64,000 bases of DNA from JBCCFX01 sp039029515 (GTDB taxonomy: Bacteria; Planctomycetota; Phycisphaerae; Phycisphaerales; SM1A02): NCBI GenBank assembly GCA_039029515.1, contig JBCCFX010000001.1, positions 1-64,000 on the forward strand. The letters run 5' to 3'. This document shows, piece after piece, positions 51,691 to 61,405 of this stretch. The first letter of the stretch is position 1. Each line of letters starts with the position of its first letter. Position numbers and translations under genes: made by a program. The notes below the pieces were generated by a model, which had not been told where the DNA came from, searched no databases, and saw only the letters and a list, made by a program, of their open reading frames with translations.

Positions 51691-52653
51691 TCATCCCCAG
51701 AGGTGCCGGTCTTTCTCCAGCACGAGTGATGGTGTGCCGACGATCAACGGATCCGGGCCATGGACGACCTTGCGGTTCTTGTCGGGGTATTCGAGGCTCG
51801 ACAGGAAGTGCTGCATGCAGTTCAGGCGTGCGCGCTTCTTATCATCTGATTTGATGATGGTCCACGGCGCATCGGCACTGTCCGTATAGAAGAACATCGC
51901 TTCCTTGGCTTCGGTGTAGTCGGCCCATTTGTCACGCGATTGCGCATCGATCGGGCTGAGCTTCCATTGCTTGAGCGGATCAGTCTCGCGGGCATCAAAG
52001 CGGCGATCCTGCTCTTGCTTGGTGACTGAGAACCAGTACTTGAACAGACGGATACCCGATCGAGCGAGCATGCGTTCGATCTCCGGGGCCTGACGCATGA
52101 ATTCGAGATACTCGAGCGAACTGCAGAACCCCATGACACGCTCGACGCCGGCGCGGTTGTACCAGGAGCGATCGAAGAAGACCATCTCGCCCGTCGTCGG
52201 CAGATGGCGAATGTAGCGCTGGAAATACCACTGGCCACTTTCTCGGTCATTCGGCTTTTCCAGCGCGACGACGCGAGCAGCACGTGGATTGAGATGCTCC
52301 ATGAACCGCTTGATGGTTCCACCCTTACCAGCGGCATCACGGCCTTCGAACAACACCACAATGCGTTGCCCGGTCTGCTTCACCCAGTTCTGCACTTTGA
52401 GCAGTTCGACCTGCAATTCTGCCTTGTGGAGGTCATAGACGGAAGTTCGAATCTTGGTCTTGTAGGGATAACGACCGGTTCGGAACAACTCGCGAATCTG
52501 CTCAGGGCTATGACGAAGTTCGCCGAAGATGTGCGATGGATTCGTCGGCGAGGGCTTGCGGCGCTTCGGGGACTTCTTTGCGACTGACGGCGCGCCGTTG
52601 TCCTCATGCATCGATGCATCAGGTGTGCTCATCGGTGGCTTGGGTTCGGTCAT
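51691..52653 (-). CDS. ppk2: Polyphosphate kinase 2, class I
   Basis: A 320-residue PPK2. ATG 52653 is chosen since GGGAG lies nine bases upstream. The first 45 residues are a low-complexity basic tail. Walker A is LFEGRDAAGKGGTIKRF (K110), the acidic/Arg motif is FFDRSWYNRAGVERVMGF, and the lid region includes SVTKQEQDRRFDAR. The pre-domain YKTKIRTSVYDLHKAELQVE matches class I PPK2, which interconverts polyphosphate and nucleoside diphosphate/triphosphate. It is the only clear polyphosphate kinase in the window; the CHAD/Ppx module lies about 41 kb away. Confidence 0.92.
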   Translation of the reverse strand: MTEPKPPMSTPDASMHEDNGAPSVAKKSPKRRKPSPTNPSHIFGELRHSPEQIRELFRTGRYPYKTKIRTSVYDLHKAELQVELLKVQNWVKQTGQRIVVLFEGRDAAGKGGTIKRFMEHLNPRAARVVALEKPNDRESGQWYFQRYIRHLPTTGEMVFFDRSWYNRAGVERVMGFCSSLEYLEFMRQAPEIERMLARSGIRLFKYWFSVTKQEQDRRFDARETDPLKQWKLSPIDAQSRDKWADYTEAKEAMFFYTDSADAPWTIIKSDDKKRARLNCMQHFLSSLEYPDKNRKVVHGPDPLIVGTPSLVLEKDRHLWG

Positions 52654-52935
52654 GTCATGGTGCTCCCGAGAGGTGCAGAATCGCATGGGGGCCTTCAAAG
52701 CCCTCTGAAAGTGTCGTCAATTGTCCGCCTTGACGCAGTGGGGAAGTGAACCCGTTTTGGCGAGGATCGCCTCGTGTGCGCGGCCTGGACGGTCGCAGGC
52801 GAATCGCCGGAGATCCTGCCTGCCATGACCGGAATTTGAATCCAGAGGTGTCCTGTCATAATGATCATGAGCAGGCGGTCAGGTTGCAGGGTGCCGATCG
52901 CGATTACCATGTCAGGCTGACACCCGGAGATCGCC

Positions 52936-53481
52936 ATGCCACGACTCGGTCGACAGTTCATCATCATCATGACCATGCTGAGCCTGTGCTCGCCGCCAGC
53001 ATTCGGCGTTCCATGGTCCGTGGTCGCCGGCACCATGTCGGTGACAAAGCACACGCAGGATGTGGCAGTGCAACGTGTTCGATCACTGGTGGTTCCGAAG
53101 AATGATGTCGTCGCGCGTCAGTTGCGTGCAACTGGCATGATGCCTGATGACGTCTCGGCGACACTTGCGGCACTCACGGACGCGGACCTCGCCGTCTTGA
53201 GTCGTCATCCCGCGATGATGCAGCGCGCTGGCAGTGCGGCGGAATGGCAGATCAGTCGCCGGCTGGTCGCCCTAGGCATGTCGAGTCACGATGCGCTGGT
53301 CATGGTGCAACAGCTGACACCCGCAGATTGCGCCGTCCTGTTCAAGCACCCGGCCATGATGCAGCGGGCGGGCGACATGACGCAGACGGAGAAGGCATTT
53401 CTGATCTGGGGCCTGATTATCGCTGGATTCATCGTCCTGGGGATCGTCGGCAACACGAGCGGGTTTGTCTCGATCTCATGA
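52936..53481 (+). CDS. PA2779 family protein
   Basis: A 181-residue exported protein. The leader FIIIMTMLSLCSPPAFG precedes a helical mature part with two internal copies of the pattern '(D/A)..AVL..HPAMMQRAG' (quoted as LSRHPAMMQRAG and LFKHPAMMQRAG), and a C-terminal membrane helix (LIWGLIIAGFIVLGIVG). This order matches the PA2779 family, whose function is unknown and which usually sits beside a PA2778 family peptidase. Here it overlaps such a gene by four bases (ATGA), confirming the pairing. The internal duplication is more regular than expected from drift. Confidence 0.82.
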   Translation: MPRLGRQFIIIMTMLSLCSPPAFGVPWSVVAGTMSVTKHTQDVAVQRVRSLVVPKNDVVARQLRATGMMPDDVSATLAALTDADLAVLSRHPAMMQRAGSAAEWQISRRLVALGMSSHDALVMVQQLTPADCAVLFKHPAMMQRAGDMTQTEKAFLIWGLIIAGFIVLGIVGNTSGFVSIS

Positions 53482-54089
53482 GGCAAAGACGCTGGCAATG
53501 GACGACGTGGTTCAGTGTGGCGTTCGTGCTCATGCTGGTCGGCTGCAATGCGCCGTTGCTCAGCGGGACGTCAGAAAGAACTCTCCGCGCGAGCGGCGAA
53601 TGGCACCTCGTGGAATCGATCGATGTTCCGCGCGTTGAAGGGGTGTCTGGGTGCGGCGCTCAGGCGCTTGCGGCCGTCATGTCGTATCACGACGACAGCG
53701 TGAGCGCAACAACGCGAGCTCAAGCGTTGCCCTGGCAGGACGTCGGTGCAACGCCCGTGGATCTACTGCTCGGCGCACGATCACGTGGATTCAAAGCTTC
53801 GATCATGTCGGGTTCATGGGAAGCGCTCGATGCGTCAGTGCAATCATCGAAGCCGTTGCTGGTGATGTTTGATGTTTCTCCGCAAGTGCAGACGTTGACC
53901 AGTCGTGTGCCGACAACCACCGTCATGCATTGGGGTGTCGTAAACGGCCTGCGGCAGGATGGCACCGCCGTGTCGGTCGCTGGCGAAGATCAACGTCATC
54001 ATGTGATCGACCGCGACGAGTTCATGGCGCGTTGGGGAACATCGGATCGGTGTGCTATTCTTGTCACCCGCACCGAAGACGTACCTTGA
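53478..54089 (+). CDS. PA2778 family C39-like cysteine peptidase, lipoprotein
   Basis: A 203-residue lipoprotein. ATG 53478 overlaps the PA2779-family stop as ATGA. The leader FSVAFVLMLVGCNAPL ends in a lipobox. The papain-like C39 fold is marked by VSGCGAQALAAVMSYH (Cys near residue 56) and TVMHWGVVNG (His near 150), with VAGEDQRHHVIDRDEF close behind. It is probably attached to a membrane and processes or secretes the partner protein, by analogy with bacteriocin-type C39 peptidases; the substrate is not known. Family assignment depends on the conserved gene pair. Confidence 0.83.
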   Translation: MRQRRWQWTTWFSVAFVLMLVGCNAPLLSGTSERTLRASGEWHLVESIDVPRVEGVSGCGAQALAAVMSYHDDSVSATTRAQALPWQDVGATPVDLLLGARSRGFKASIMSGSWEALDASVQSSKPLLVMFDVSPQVQTLTSRVPTTTVMHWGVVNGLRQDGTAVSVAGEDQRHHVIDRDEFMARWGTSDRCAILVTRTEDVP

Positions 54090-54142
54090 ATGGTCAGGTC
54101 ATGCGAATGTCTGGTGGTTCAGCGCAGCTGGCGTACATGTCG

Positions 54143-54541
54143 TCACCGCCAGAACGCCCACGGATTGCGCTGCGCGTTTGGCAGCCGGCCACAGCGTGAG
54201 CAGGTATTGGACGGCACTTCGGATGTCGTGATGTCATGACCGCAGGCGTTGCATTGCGAGCGCGGCCGTGTGTTCTGCATGATCCGGACGAGGGCAAACA
54301 ATGCCCATGCAGTGAGCATCGCGGTGACGATGGCGGTGAGCGCGGTCATCGGCGTGCTGATCTCGCCTTCGCCATCTGGACGGCCAACCTGCCAGCGAAA
54401 GAGGCCGTAGCCGGTTCGTCGAAGCTCGCCTGCCGGTGATCGATGCTCGAACGGCATGACCCACAAGAGCATCAGCAAGCCGGGCCAGACAATGCCAAGC
54501 CAGAGCACGCCCAGGAATCGGGATCGAATTCGATTCGACAT
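54143..54541 (-). CDS. Small membrane protein with C-terminal zinc ribbon
   Basis: A 132-residue protein. Two hydrophobic segments are visible (GVLWLGIVWPGLLMLLWVMP near residue 10-30 and LTAIVTAMLTAWALFALV near 67-85). The C-terminal cytoplasmic part carries two CxxC pairs, CNACGHDITTS and CSRCGRLPN, forming a zinc ribbon. Such small planctomycete membrane proteins are common and uncharacterised. It is divergent from the His-rich gene at 54738 and convergent with the C39 peptidase gene. No function can be given. Confidence 0.65.
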   Translation of the reverse strand: MSNRIRSRFLGVLWLGIVWPGLLMLLWVMPFEHRSPAGELRRTGYGLFRWQVGRPDGEGEISTPMTALTAIVTAMLTAWALFALVRIMQNTRPRSQCNACGHDITTSEVPSNTCSRCGRLPNAQRNPWAFWR

Positions 54542-54737
54542 GATGCCACCTCAGGACCGATTTAAAGTGTACCTCGTCGGCGTGGTGCTATCGGACCCAT
54601 CTCATGCACGTTCGAGCCGTGCGTGTATGCGCCGATCGTCATCCAATGCAATAAGGCACGGTCAGAGCCAGTTATCAGGGCAGAGCAGGCGATCCTTGGC
54701 CAATCGCCATGGCGGACGCTTGACCGAACTGGCTTCG

Positions 54738-55214
54738 ATGCCGATCCTTATACGTATGACACGCCTCGTGCTGTCCATCCTGCTGTCCGTGATGATTGTG
54801 TGCCAATCCGCATTGGCAGGCCTGATCTTCTGCTCGGGCGGCGGCGCATTTCATATTGAGGCTTCATCAACACACGCGAGCGATCATCCGCACCATCATG
54901 GTTCATCCTGCGGTCACCATCATGGTTCATCCTATGGTCACCATCACGCAGATCACTCCCATTCGATCGTGGGTGATTCGGATTCAACCCAACCGTGTGA
55001 ATGCACTGATGTGGAGTTCAGTGACGCTGAAGCGGTGCCGGGGACGCGCGATGTCGTGTCGCCGCAAGCGCTGAAGCTCTTCCCGCTCGGTGTGGATTTC
55101 CAACTCACCACCGAGTCATGTGTCCAGGCGCAGTTCGCGCCACCGCGATCGGCGGCAAGAGAACCCGCACAACATCACCTGGCTGTCCTGCGCGCTGTCC
55201 GCCTTCGCCTGTAG
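54738..55214 (+). CDS. Exported His-rich protein heading the metal efflux operon
   Basis: A 158-residue exported protein. ATG 54738 or 54756 starts a leader (LVLSILLSVMIVCQSALA). After a short Gly/Ser stretch comes a His cluster made of three 8-residue units, HHHGSSCG, HHHGSSYG and HHHADHSH, then a Cys pair (CECTD) and a non-conserved C-terminal part. His-rich tails of this kind bind zinc, copper, nickel or cobalt. It sits 89 bases upstream of the CusC-like gene and so heads the metal efflux operon. No ribosome site is clear, so the start is uncertain. Confidence 0.7.
   Translation: MPILIRMTRLVLSILLSVMIVCQSALAGLIFCSGGGAFHIEASSTHASDHPHHHGSSCGHHHGSSYGHHHADHSHSIVGDSDSTQPCECTDVEFSDAEAVPGTRDVVSPQALKLFPLGVDFQLTTESCVQAQFAPPRSAAREPAQHHLAVLRAVRLRL
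54891..54947 (+). repeat. 24-base tandem repeat coding for HHHGSSxG
   Basis: Two 24-base units (54891-54914 and 54915-54938) differ by two bases, and a third partial unit starts at 54939. Each unit encodes a His triplet plus Gly-Ser-Ser. The near identity of the DNA, including third positions, suggests recent tandem duplication that lengthened the metal-binding stretch. Confidence 0.8.
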
Positions 55215-55303
55215 ACCTTCAACTCGTGCACTGACGCACACGCGATGCTGTCGTTTCGACAGTCCGCTCGTGGTTTTCTTGCGCTTGTTGGAGAGCATCA
55301 CTC

Positions 55304-56725
55304 ATGAACCCGCGGCACATCTGGCCGGCTGCGACGTTTGCAATCGTCGTCATGACCGGCTGTCAGACATACGTTGAGCAGCCGCTCGACCTGGCATCGC
55401 ATGCCACAGCATTCGATCATCGAATCGTTGATCTGGCGTCGATCCGATCGTACGCAGCACATCTCGATGACGATGAGGCAATCGTGCCTGCGTCATTCGC
55501 GTTCGATGATGGTTTGACCCTGGCGGAAGCTGAGGTCGTCGCGTTGTTCTACAACGCTCGTCTTCGTCGTGAACGGCTTGCAGTCGGCATCGCTCGGGCG
55601 ACGATGGATCATGCCGGCCAGTGGGATGATCCGATCTTTGGCTTCGATGGCGCGGAGATCATGTCGCCATCCCAACCGTTCCAACTCGGGCTTCGGTTGG
55701 ACTTCACCATTCCTGTCTCAGGCCGGCTGGACGTTGAGCGCGATCGAGCGACTTCGGCTCATGATGCCGCACTGCGTTCGGTTGCGCATGCCGAATGGAC
55801 GGTCCGAATTACGGTGCGCGATGCATGGACCAACTGGACGCTTGCAGAACAGCATCTGGCATTGCACCGAGAGATGGTCGCGCAGATTGAATCCATCGCT
55901 GGCACAGCGGCTCGTCTCGAATCGGCGGGCGAGTTGAGTCGAGTGGAAGCGCGCCTCTTCCGGGTCGAACTGGCTGAGCGTCGAGTCGCCATGCTCGAGG
56001 CGGAGCATGCCGCTTACCGTTCGCGGATGCACGTCACCAATCTGATTGGTCTCCCGCCGAATGCCGAAGTGGATCTTGTGCCGAGCCTCGCTATGGCGAC
56101 ACCGCCGCCTGTCGACGATGAGTCTCGGCGCATTATCGAATGCAACACAGCGCTTGCAGTGCAGCGAGCGGCGTATCAGGTTGCTGAAGATACATTGCGT
56201 CTCGAAATGCGCAAGCAGTATCCGGACATCACATTCGGCGCTGGCTACGGCAGTGAGAACAACGACGATCGACTCCTGCTTGGAGTGTCTTTGCCGATAC
56301 CGGTGTTCAATCGCAATCAAGCGGGGATTGCTGAAGCTGAAGCCATGCGGTCATATGCCCGCGCGCAGGCCGAAACGACCTATGAGCGTCTGTTGCACGA
56401 GATCGCACGAGCGCACGCTGACCGGAGCGCAGCACGCGCACAGTGGACGCGATTTGAATCGGATGTCATCCCCATGCTGGATGAGCAGGCAGCCGATGTG
56501 ATCAGGATTGCCGAGCTCGGTGATGTCGACACGTTGATCTTGCTCACGACTGTGGAGCGACACTTTGAGGTGCGATCACGCTTGCTGGAGCTCAAGCGAG
56601 AAGAAGTTCGAGCTGCGCTCGAGGTCATCCGCCATCGAGGCCCGGATCAACCTCACCAGACGGCAACGCATTCGAGGGCTCCATCGGAGTCCGATGCCAG
56701 TACGACGAATGGAGCAGAACAATGA
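55304..56725 (+). CDS. TolC-family outer membrane efflux lipoprotein (CusC/CzcC-like)
   Basis: A 473-residue outer membrane factor. The leader ends in a lipobox-like MTGCQTY. Two homologous halves of coiled-coil helices and strands are visible (first half FNARL..ERLAVGIARATMDHAG; second half YQVAEDTLRLEMRKQYPDI), with FGAGYGSENNDD and LGVSLPIPVFNRNQAGIAEAEA as typical TolC strand-turn segments. It forms the exit duct of the CusCBA/CzcCBA-like pump. It follows the His-rich gene and overlaps the adaptor gene by four bases (ATGA). Confidence 0.88.
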   Translation: MNPRHIWPAATFAIVVMTGCQTYVEQPLDLASHATAFDHRIVDLASIRSYAAHLDDDEAIVPASFAFDDGLTLAEAEVVALFYNARLRRERLAVGIARATMDHAGQWDDPIFGFDGAEIMSPSQPFQLGLRLDFTIPVSGRLDVERDRATSAHDAALRSVAHAEWTVRITVRDAWTNWTLAEQHLALHREMVAQIESIAGTAARLESAGELSRVEARLFRVELAERRVAMLEAEHAAYRSRMHVTNLIGLPPNAEVDLVPSLAMATPPPVDDESRRIIECNTALAVQRAAYQVAEDTLRLEMRKQYPDITFGAGYGSENNDDRLLLGVSLPIPVFNRNQAGIAEAEAMRSYARAQAETTYERLLHEIARAHADRSAARAQWTRFESDVIPMLDEQAADVIRIAELGDVDTLILLTTVERHFEVRSRLLELKREEVRAALEVIRHRGPDQPHQTATHSRAPSESDASTTNGAEQ

Positions 56726-58164
56726 CCGCACGACCCATGCTGCGGATGTTTGCGATCGGATTCATCATGGCGATGTGTTGTGTGGGGTGTCGTGATGACG
56801 GCGCTTCGAAAAGTGCCAGCGATGAGGCCGATCAGGCACATGAAGCGCCAACGAATCGCGTGGCGATTTCGCCATCGGTGCGATCGAATCTGGGCATCAG
56901 TTTCGTCAACGTGGAACGGCGCCGCATCGAACAGACGCTGCGCATGCCAGGGAAGTTCGAGTACCTGCCAACCGCGCGTCGCGAGTATCGAACGATGCTG
57001 CCCGGCCGCGTGGAGTTGAAGGTTGAGCAGTTCCAGCGTGTAAATGCCGGCGATGTGCTCTATACGATTGACTCGCCGGGTTGGCGACAGATGCAGCAGC
57101 AACTCGCTGCGGCAGAATCCATGATCCACCGTCTGACGACGCGGATATCGACGTTTGAACCGCTCATGGCGTCGCACGATCAGCACGAGGCCAACCTGCG
57201 CGACAGTGTTGCGGTCTGGACCGAACGCGTCGAACAATTGCGGTCCATCATGGATGCCGGCGGCGGTCGCGTCGGTCAATTTGCCGAAGCGCGGGCGACG
57301 CTTGCGTCGGCTCGTGCAGATCTCGCGAACGTCGAGGAAAAACACGCCGAGTTGATTGCGTCGCAGGCTGAAGCAATGGCCGAATTAGCATCGGCCAAGT
57401 CGACGCGGCAGTTCCTGCTTGATGCTGCATCTTCGATCGTAGGACATGATCGCACTGATCTCGAGGCGGTCGGGGCTGGTCCGGATGGCGACACGCCGGG
57501 ATGGGCGCGCATTGATGCGATCGATGTGCGTGCATCGGAAGCAGGCATCATCGAACAGCTTGGGCTCACCAACGGTTCCTGGGCCGATGAGAAATCGACG
57601 GTGTTGACCGTCGTGCAGCCTGATCGGCTTCGGTTCCATGCATTGGGATTGCAGAGTGACCTCGGCGTGCTGCGCGATGGACTCGAGGCACGCATTGTGC
57701 CACCCGCACCGACGCGCTCTGGTCGAGGTGTGCCGCTCGATGACACCATGGTGGGCACGGTATCGCTTGGCTTGCGCGGCGATGCCAGCGACCGAACGGT
57801 CGATCTCTATGTCACACCAGCTGCATTGTCAGCGTGGGCGCGACCTGGCGTCTCAGCGCAGCTGGAGATTGTGACGGATTCAACCGCAACGCCAGAATTG
57901 GCGATTCCACTTGCCGCCGTGCAGCGTGACGGTCTCATGCCGGTGATCTTTCGTCGTGCGCCGGACAACCCCAATGAAGCAATTCGGATTGAAGCCGACC
58001 TTGGCAAGGATGACGGCCGATGGGTTGCATTGCTGAGCGGCGTTCGAGATGGCGATGAGATCGTGCTCGACGGCGCGTTTCAGCTCATGCTTGCCACCAG
58101 TGGTTCGGTTCAGAAGGGCGGTCACTTTCACGCGGATGGCACCTTCCACGCGGAGGATCATTAA
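56722..58164 (+). CDS. Periplasmic adaptor of metal RND efflux (CusB/CzcB-like)
   Basis: A 480-residue membrane fusion protein. The leader (LRMFAIGFIMAMCCVGC) ends in a possible lipobox. The middle is a long alpha-hairpin (QMQQQLAAAESMIHRLTTRI and DLANVEEKHAELIASQAEAM) flanked by lipoyl-like strands (MLPGRVELKVEQFQRVNAGD). The C-terminal beta-barrel keeps LEIVTDSTATPELAIPLAAV and the end is His-rich (GGHFHADGTFHAEDH), which may pass metal to the pump. It overlaps the CusC-like gene as ATGA and lies three bases before the RND gene. Confidence 0.88.
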   Translation: MTARPMLRMFAIGFIMAMCCVGCRDDGASKSASDEADQAHEAPTNRVAISPSVRSNLGISFVNVERRRIEQTLRMPGKFEYLPTARREYRTMLPGRVELKVEQFQRVNAGDVLYTIDSPGWRQMQQQLAAAESMIHRLTTRISTFEPLMASHDQHEANLRDSVAVWTERVEQLRSIMDAGGGRVGQFAEARATLASARADLANVEEKHAELIASQAEAMAELASAKSTRQFLLDAASSIVGHDRTDLEAVGAGPDGDTPGWARIDAIDVRASEAGIIEQLGLTNGSWADEKSTVLTVVQPDRLRFHALGLQSDLGVLRDGLEARIVPPAPTRSGRGVPLDDTMVGTVSLGLRGDASDRTVDLYVTPAALSAWARPGVSAQLEIVTDSTATPELAIPLAAVQRDGLMPVIFRRAPDNPNEAIRIEADLGKDDGRWVALLSGVRDGDEIVLDGAFQLMLATSGSVQKGGHFHADGTFHAEDH

Positions 58165-58167
58165 GCC

Positions 58168-61100
58168 ATGTTGAAGGGGCTGATTCGATTCTCATTGCAG
58201 TATTCCTCACTGGTCGTGCTCGCGGCCGTGCTGCTCGTTGCATTTGCGTGTTATCGCCTGCCGCAGATGAGCGTGGATGTCTTCCCGGAACTCAATGCAC
58301 CGACCGTCGTGATCATGTCCGAGGCAGGCGGCCTCGCTGCGGACGAGGTTGAGCAGTACGTCACGTTTCCGATTGAGACCACGGTCAACGGCATGACCGG
58401 CGTGCGGCGTGTGCGAAGCGCGAGCGCGATCGGGCTGTCAATTGTCTGGGTGGATCTCGACTGGGGTGCGGACCTCTACGATGCACGTCAGCTCGTGGCG
58501 GAACGGCTGACAGCAGTGCGTGGTACCTTGCCGGATGATGTCACACCGTTCATCACACCGATCACGTCGATTGCCGGCGAGATCATGTTGATTTCCATTT
58601 CATCGCCTTCTGGTGAGGCGTCACCAATGGAGTTGCGTTCGTACGCGGAGTTTGATCTGCGGAACAAGCTTCTTGCCGTTCCTGGGGTTGCGCAGGCTGC
58701 TGCGATTGGCGGGGAACTCCCTGAGTATCAGGTCAATGTGAATCAAGATCTGTTGCGACTCTACGATCTGACAATTTCCGACATCGTTGAAGCGGCGGGT
58801 GGCTCGCACAGCACGGCAAGCGCAGGGTATCTCCCGAACGTGGACAGCCTTGAGATTCCGATTCGACAACAGAGCCGTGTCCGCTCGACTCGCGACATTG
58901 CCAGCACGATCATTCGGTACCACGACGGTGCACCGGTCACCATTGGGCAGGTGGCGGATGTTCAGCTCGGTCCCGCATTGAAACGCGGTACCGCATCGGA
59001 GGCTGCGTTGCCGGCTGTCATCATGTCAATCCAGAAATCGCCCGGCACCAATACGCTCGCATTGACGCGGCAACTGGATGAACTGTTTGATCAGATCGAA
59101 GGGGCAATGCCCGAAGGCATGGTGCTGAATCGTGATGTCGTTCGGCAGTCACACTTCATCAATCGCGCCATGACGAACGTGACGAAGGTGCTGCTTGAAG
59201 CAGTGTTGATTGTGACGGTCGTGCTTGTCCTGTTCCTGATGAATGCTCGAGCAACCGTCATTACGCTCACGGCGTTGCCTGTCTCGCTAGCCGTTGGTCT
59301 GCTTGTTATGGATGGCATGAACCTCGGGCTGAATGTGATGACGCTTGGTGGTCTGACGGTAGCGATCGGCGTGCTCGTGGATGATGCCATCATCGATGTC
59401 GAGAATGTTGTTCGGCGACTCCAGCAGCATCGCGCGGAAGGCGGCGCTTCACGTGCGATTACCGAGGTCGTCTTCAATGCGAGCAACGAGATTCGCCCGG
59501 CGATGGTCTTTGCGACCGTGATCATTGTCATGGTGTTCGTGCCGCTGCTGTTCCTTCAGGGGTTGGAAGGACGGTTCTTCCGCCCACTTGCAATCACCTA
59601 CATGATTTCCATCCTTGCATCGCTTGTGGTTGCATTGACGCTGACGCCGGCGTTGTGCAGCATCATGATGCGAGGCCGACTCAGCGCATCCCGAGCGCAC
59701 GACGACGCATGGTTGGTTCGCCGGATCAAAGGCATCTATGAACCATCATTGCGGCTGGCGCTCCGCATGCGGGGCATTGTGCTCGGTGCGGCTGGATTGG
59801 CTACGGTGCTCGCGTTGATGCTCGCGAGTACGTATGGCACATCGTTTCTCCCGAGTTTCAATGAAGGGACGTTCACAGTCTTCCTCATGGCACCGCCCGG
59901 GACGTCGCTCGTTGAGAGTGATCGGCTTGGCTATCAGATCGATTCCCGGCTCAGCGCCATTGAAGGCGTGCGCTCCGTGTCGCGGCGAACCGGACGAGCC
60001 GAACGCGATGAACATGCGGAGCCGGTCAGCAACTCGGAACTCGATGTCACCGTGAAAGCGGGAGTCGATCGCGATGCCGTCCGAACCGAGATCGATGCGG
60101 TGCTGGCGTCCATTCCAGGTATCACCACGATGGTCGGTCAACCAATTGAGCACCGGCTGAGCCATGTGTTGTCGGGAACGCCCGCGGCGATTGCCATCAA
60201 CATCTTCGGGGAAGATCTCTCAGCGTTGCGGCGAACCGCAAAGGCCATCGAACAGGAGCTCAAGGCTGTGCCGGGTGCACGCGATGTGAATGCAAACCGT
60301 GAAGTATTGATCACGTCGTTGCCGGTTCGGTATCGTCATGCGGAGCTTGCTGCGGCGGGACTGAGTCCTGCGGCTGCGGCAGAACAGGTTCGTGAGGCGA
60401 TGTACGGCGAGGTTGTTGATCGCGTTAATCAAGGTGTTCGGCAATACGATCTCGTCGTCCGTCTTGATCCGTCGCAGCGTCAATCCATCGCGCAGGTGCG
60501 CGACCTGATGTTGCGCGGGCAGGGCGGTGCAACGGTCCGGCTTCGTGATGTGGCGGACATCGGGCCGGAACGATCCAGTAATCTCATCACACGCGAGAAC
60601 GCGCAGCGGAAAGCGGTGATCTCACTCAACGTGGCTGAGGATTCAAATCTTGGCGACCTTGTTGCCGCGGTCCGATCTCGCGTTGATCCCATTGTGCAGG
60701 ACGCAGGATTGACAGTTGTGTATGGCGGTCAGTTCGAGGCACAGCAATCGGCGTCTCGCACCATCGTGGTCACGGGCTTGCTGGTGGCGATCCTGATGCT
60801 GATGCTGCTTCAGATTTCGACAGGTTCCTTCCGAGCTGCGCTGCTCGTCATGCTGAACATGCCACTTGCGCTGATCGGCGGGATCGTTGCCATCTTCCTG
60901 ACGGAAGGCGCTGGCGCGATTGCGAACATGGGTTCACTCATCGGAATTGGAGAAGCGGCAGCCGCACCGGTGATCTCAATTGCCAGCATGGTGGGCTTCG
61001 TCACGCTGTTCGGCATTGCGGTGCGAAATGGCATTCTGCTCATCAATCACTACAACCACCTCATCAACGTCGATGGACGATCGATAGTCGACGCCGTCCT

Positions 61101-61359
61101 GCAGGGGTCCATGGAGCGCCTGGTACCGATCTTGATGACGGCGATTTCAGCGGCACTTGGACTTGCGCCGTTGGCACTGGCGGCGGGTGAGCCGGGGAGT
61201 GAACTTCTCGCACCGCTTGCGATCGTCACCCTCGGCGGCCTGCTGACATCGACCTTTCTGAATCTGATTGTTGTTCCTGCCGGTTTCATGCTCATCTTTG
61301 GTGGCGCGCGCAACGAAGATGGGACGACTCTGGCACCAGCCGAATCGACACAAGCCTGA
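58168..61359 (+). CDS. Heavy-metal RND efflux pump (CusA/CzcA family)
   Basis: A 1063-residue inner membrane transporter. It begins with the usual RND helix (LIRFSLQYSSLVVLAAV) and the motif MSVDVFPELNAPTV. Twelve helices and two large periplasmic loops are visible. The helix-4 motif reads LVDDAIIDVENVVRRL (near residues 403-418), which differs from the DGAVV.VEN of CzcA and the DAAIVMIEN of CusA, so the transported metal cannot be taken from those. Another typical element is FGIAVRNGILLINHYNHL near the C-terminus. It exports metal ions by proton exchange with the adaptor and outer duct encoded upstream. Confidence 0.92.
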   Translation: MLKGLIRFSLQYSSLVVLAAVLLVAFACYRLPQMSVDVFPELNAPTVVIMSEAGGLAADEVEQYVTFPIETTVNGMTGVRRVRSASAIGLSIVWVDLDWGADLYDARQLVAERLTAVRGTLPDDVTPFITPITSIAGEIMLISISSPSGEASPMELRSYAEFDLRNKLLAVPGVAQAAAIGGELPEYQVNVNQDLLRLYDLTISDIVEAAGGSHSTASAGYLPNVDSLEIPIRQQSRVRSTRDIASTIIRYHDGAPVTIGQVADVQLGPALKRGTASEAALPAVIMSIQKSPGTNTLALTRQLDELFDQIEGAMPEGMVLNRDVVRQSHFINRAMTNVTKVLLEAVLIVTVVLVLFLMNARATVITLTALPVSLAVGLLVMDGMNLGLNVMTLGGLTVAIGVLVDDAIIDVENVVRRLQQHRAEGGASRAITEVVFNASNEIRPAMVFATVIIVMVFVPLLFLQGLEGRFFRPLAITYMISILASLVVALTLTPALCSIMMRGRLSASRAHDDAWLVRRIKGIYEPSLRLALRMRGIVLGAAGLATVLALMLASTYGTSFLPSFNEGTFTVFLMAPPGTSLVESDRLGYQIDSRLSAIEGVRSVSRRTGRAERDEHAEPVSNSELDVTVKAGVDRDAVRTEIDAVLASIPGITTMVGQPIEHRLSHVLSGTPAAIAINIFGEDLSALRRTAKAIEQELKAVPGARDVNANREVLITSLPVRYRHAELAAAGLSPAAAAEQVREAMYGEVVDRVNQGVRQYDLVVRLDPSQRQSIAQVRDLMLRGQGGATVRLRDVADIGPERSSNLITRENAQRKAVISLNVAEDSNLGDLVAAVRSRVDPIVQDAGLTVVYGGQFEAQQSASRTIVVTGLLVAILMLMLLQISTGSFRAALLVMLNMPLALIGGIVAIFLTEGAGAIANMGSLIGIGEAAAAPVISIASMVGFVTLFGIAVRNGILLINHYNHLINVDGRSIVDAVLQGSMERLVPILMTAISAALGLAPLALAAGEPGSELLAPLAIVTLGGLLTSTFLNLIVVPAGFMLIFGGARNEDGTTLAPAESTQA

Positions 61360-61405
61360 ATTGGCGCAATACTGCTTCGACTCGCTCATTCTGGAGACCA
61401 ACCCC

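Noticed and set aside
52746..53105. Possible small gene upstream of the PA2779-family gene
   Set aside because: It overlaps the signal-peptide region of the supported gene at 52936 in another frame, lacks a ribosome site and has a shadow-like His/Arg composition.
54891..54947. Short repeats considered as CRISPR or IS remnant
   Set aside because: The units are contiguous, in frame and encode a His-rich stretch of an exported protein; there are no spacers.
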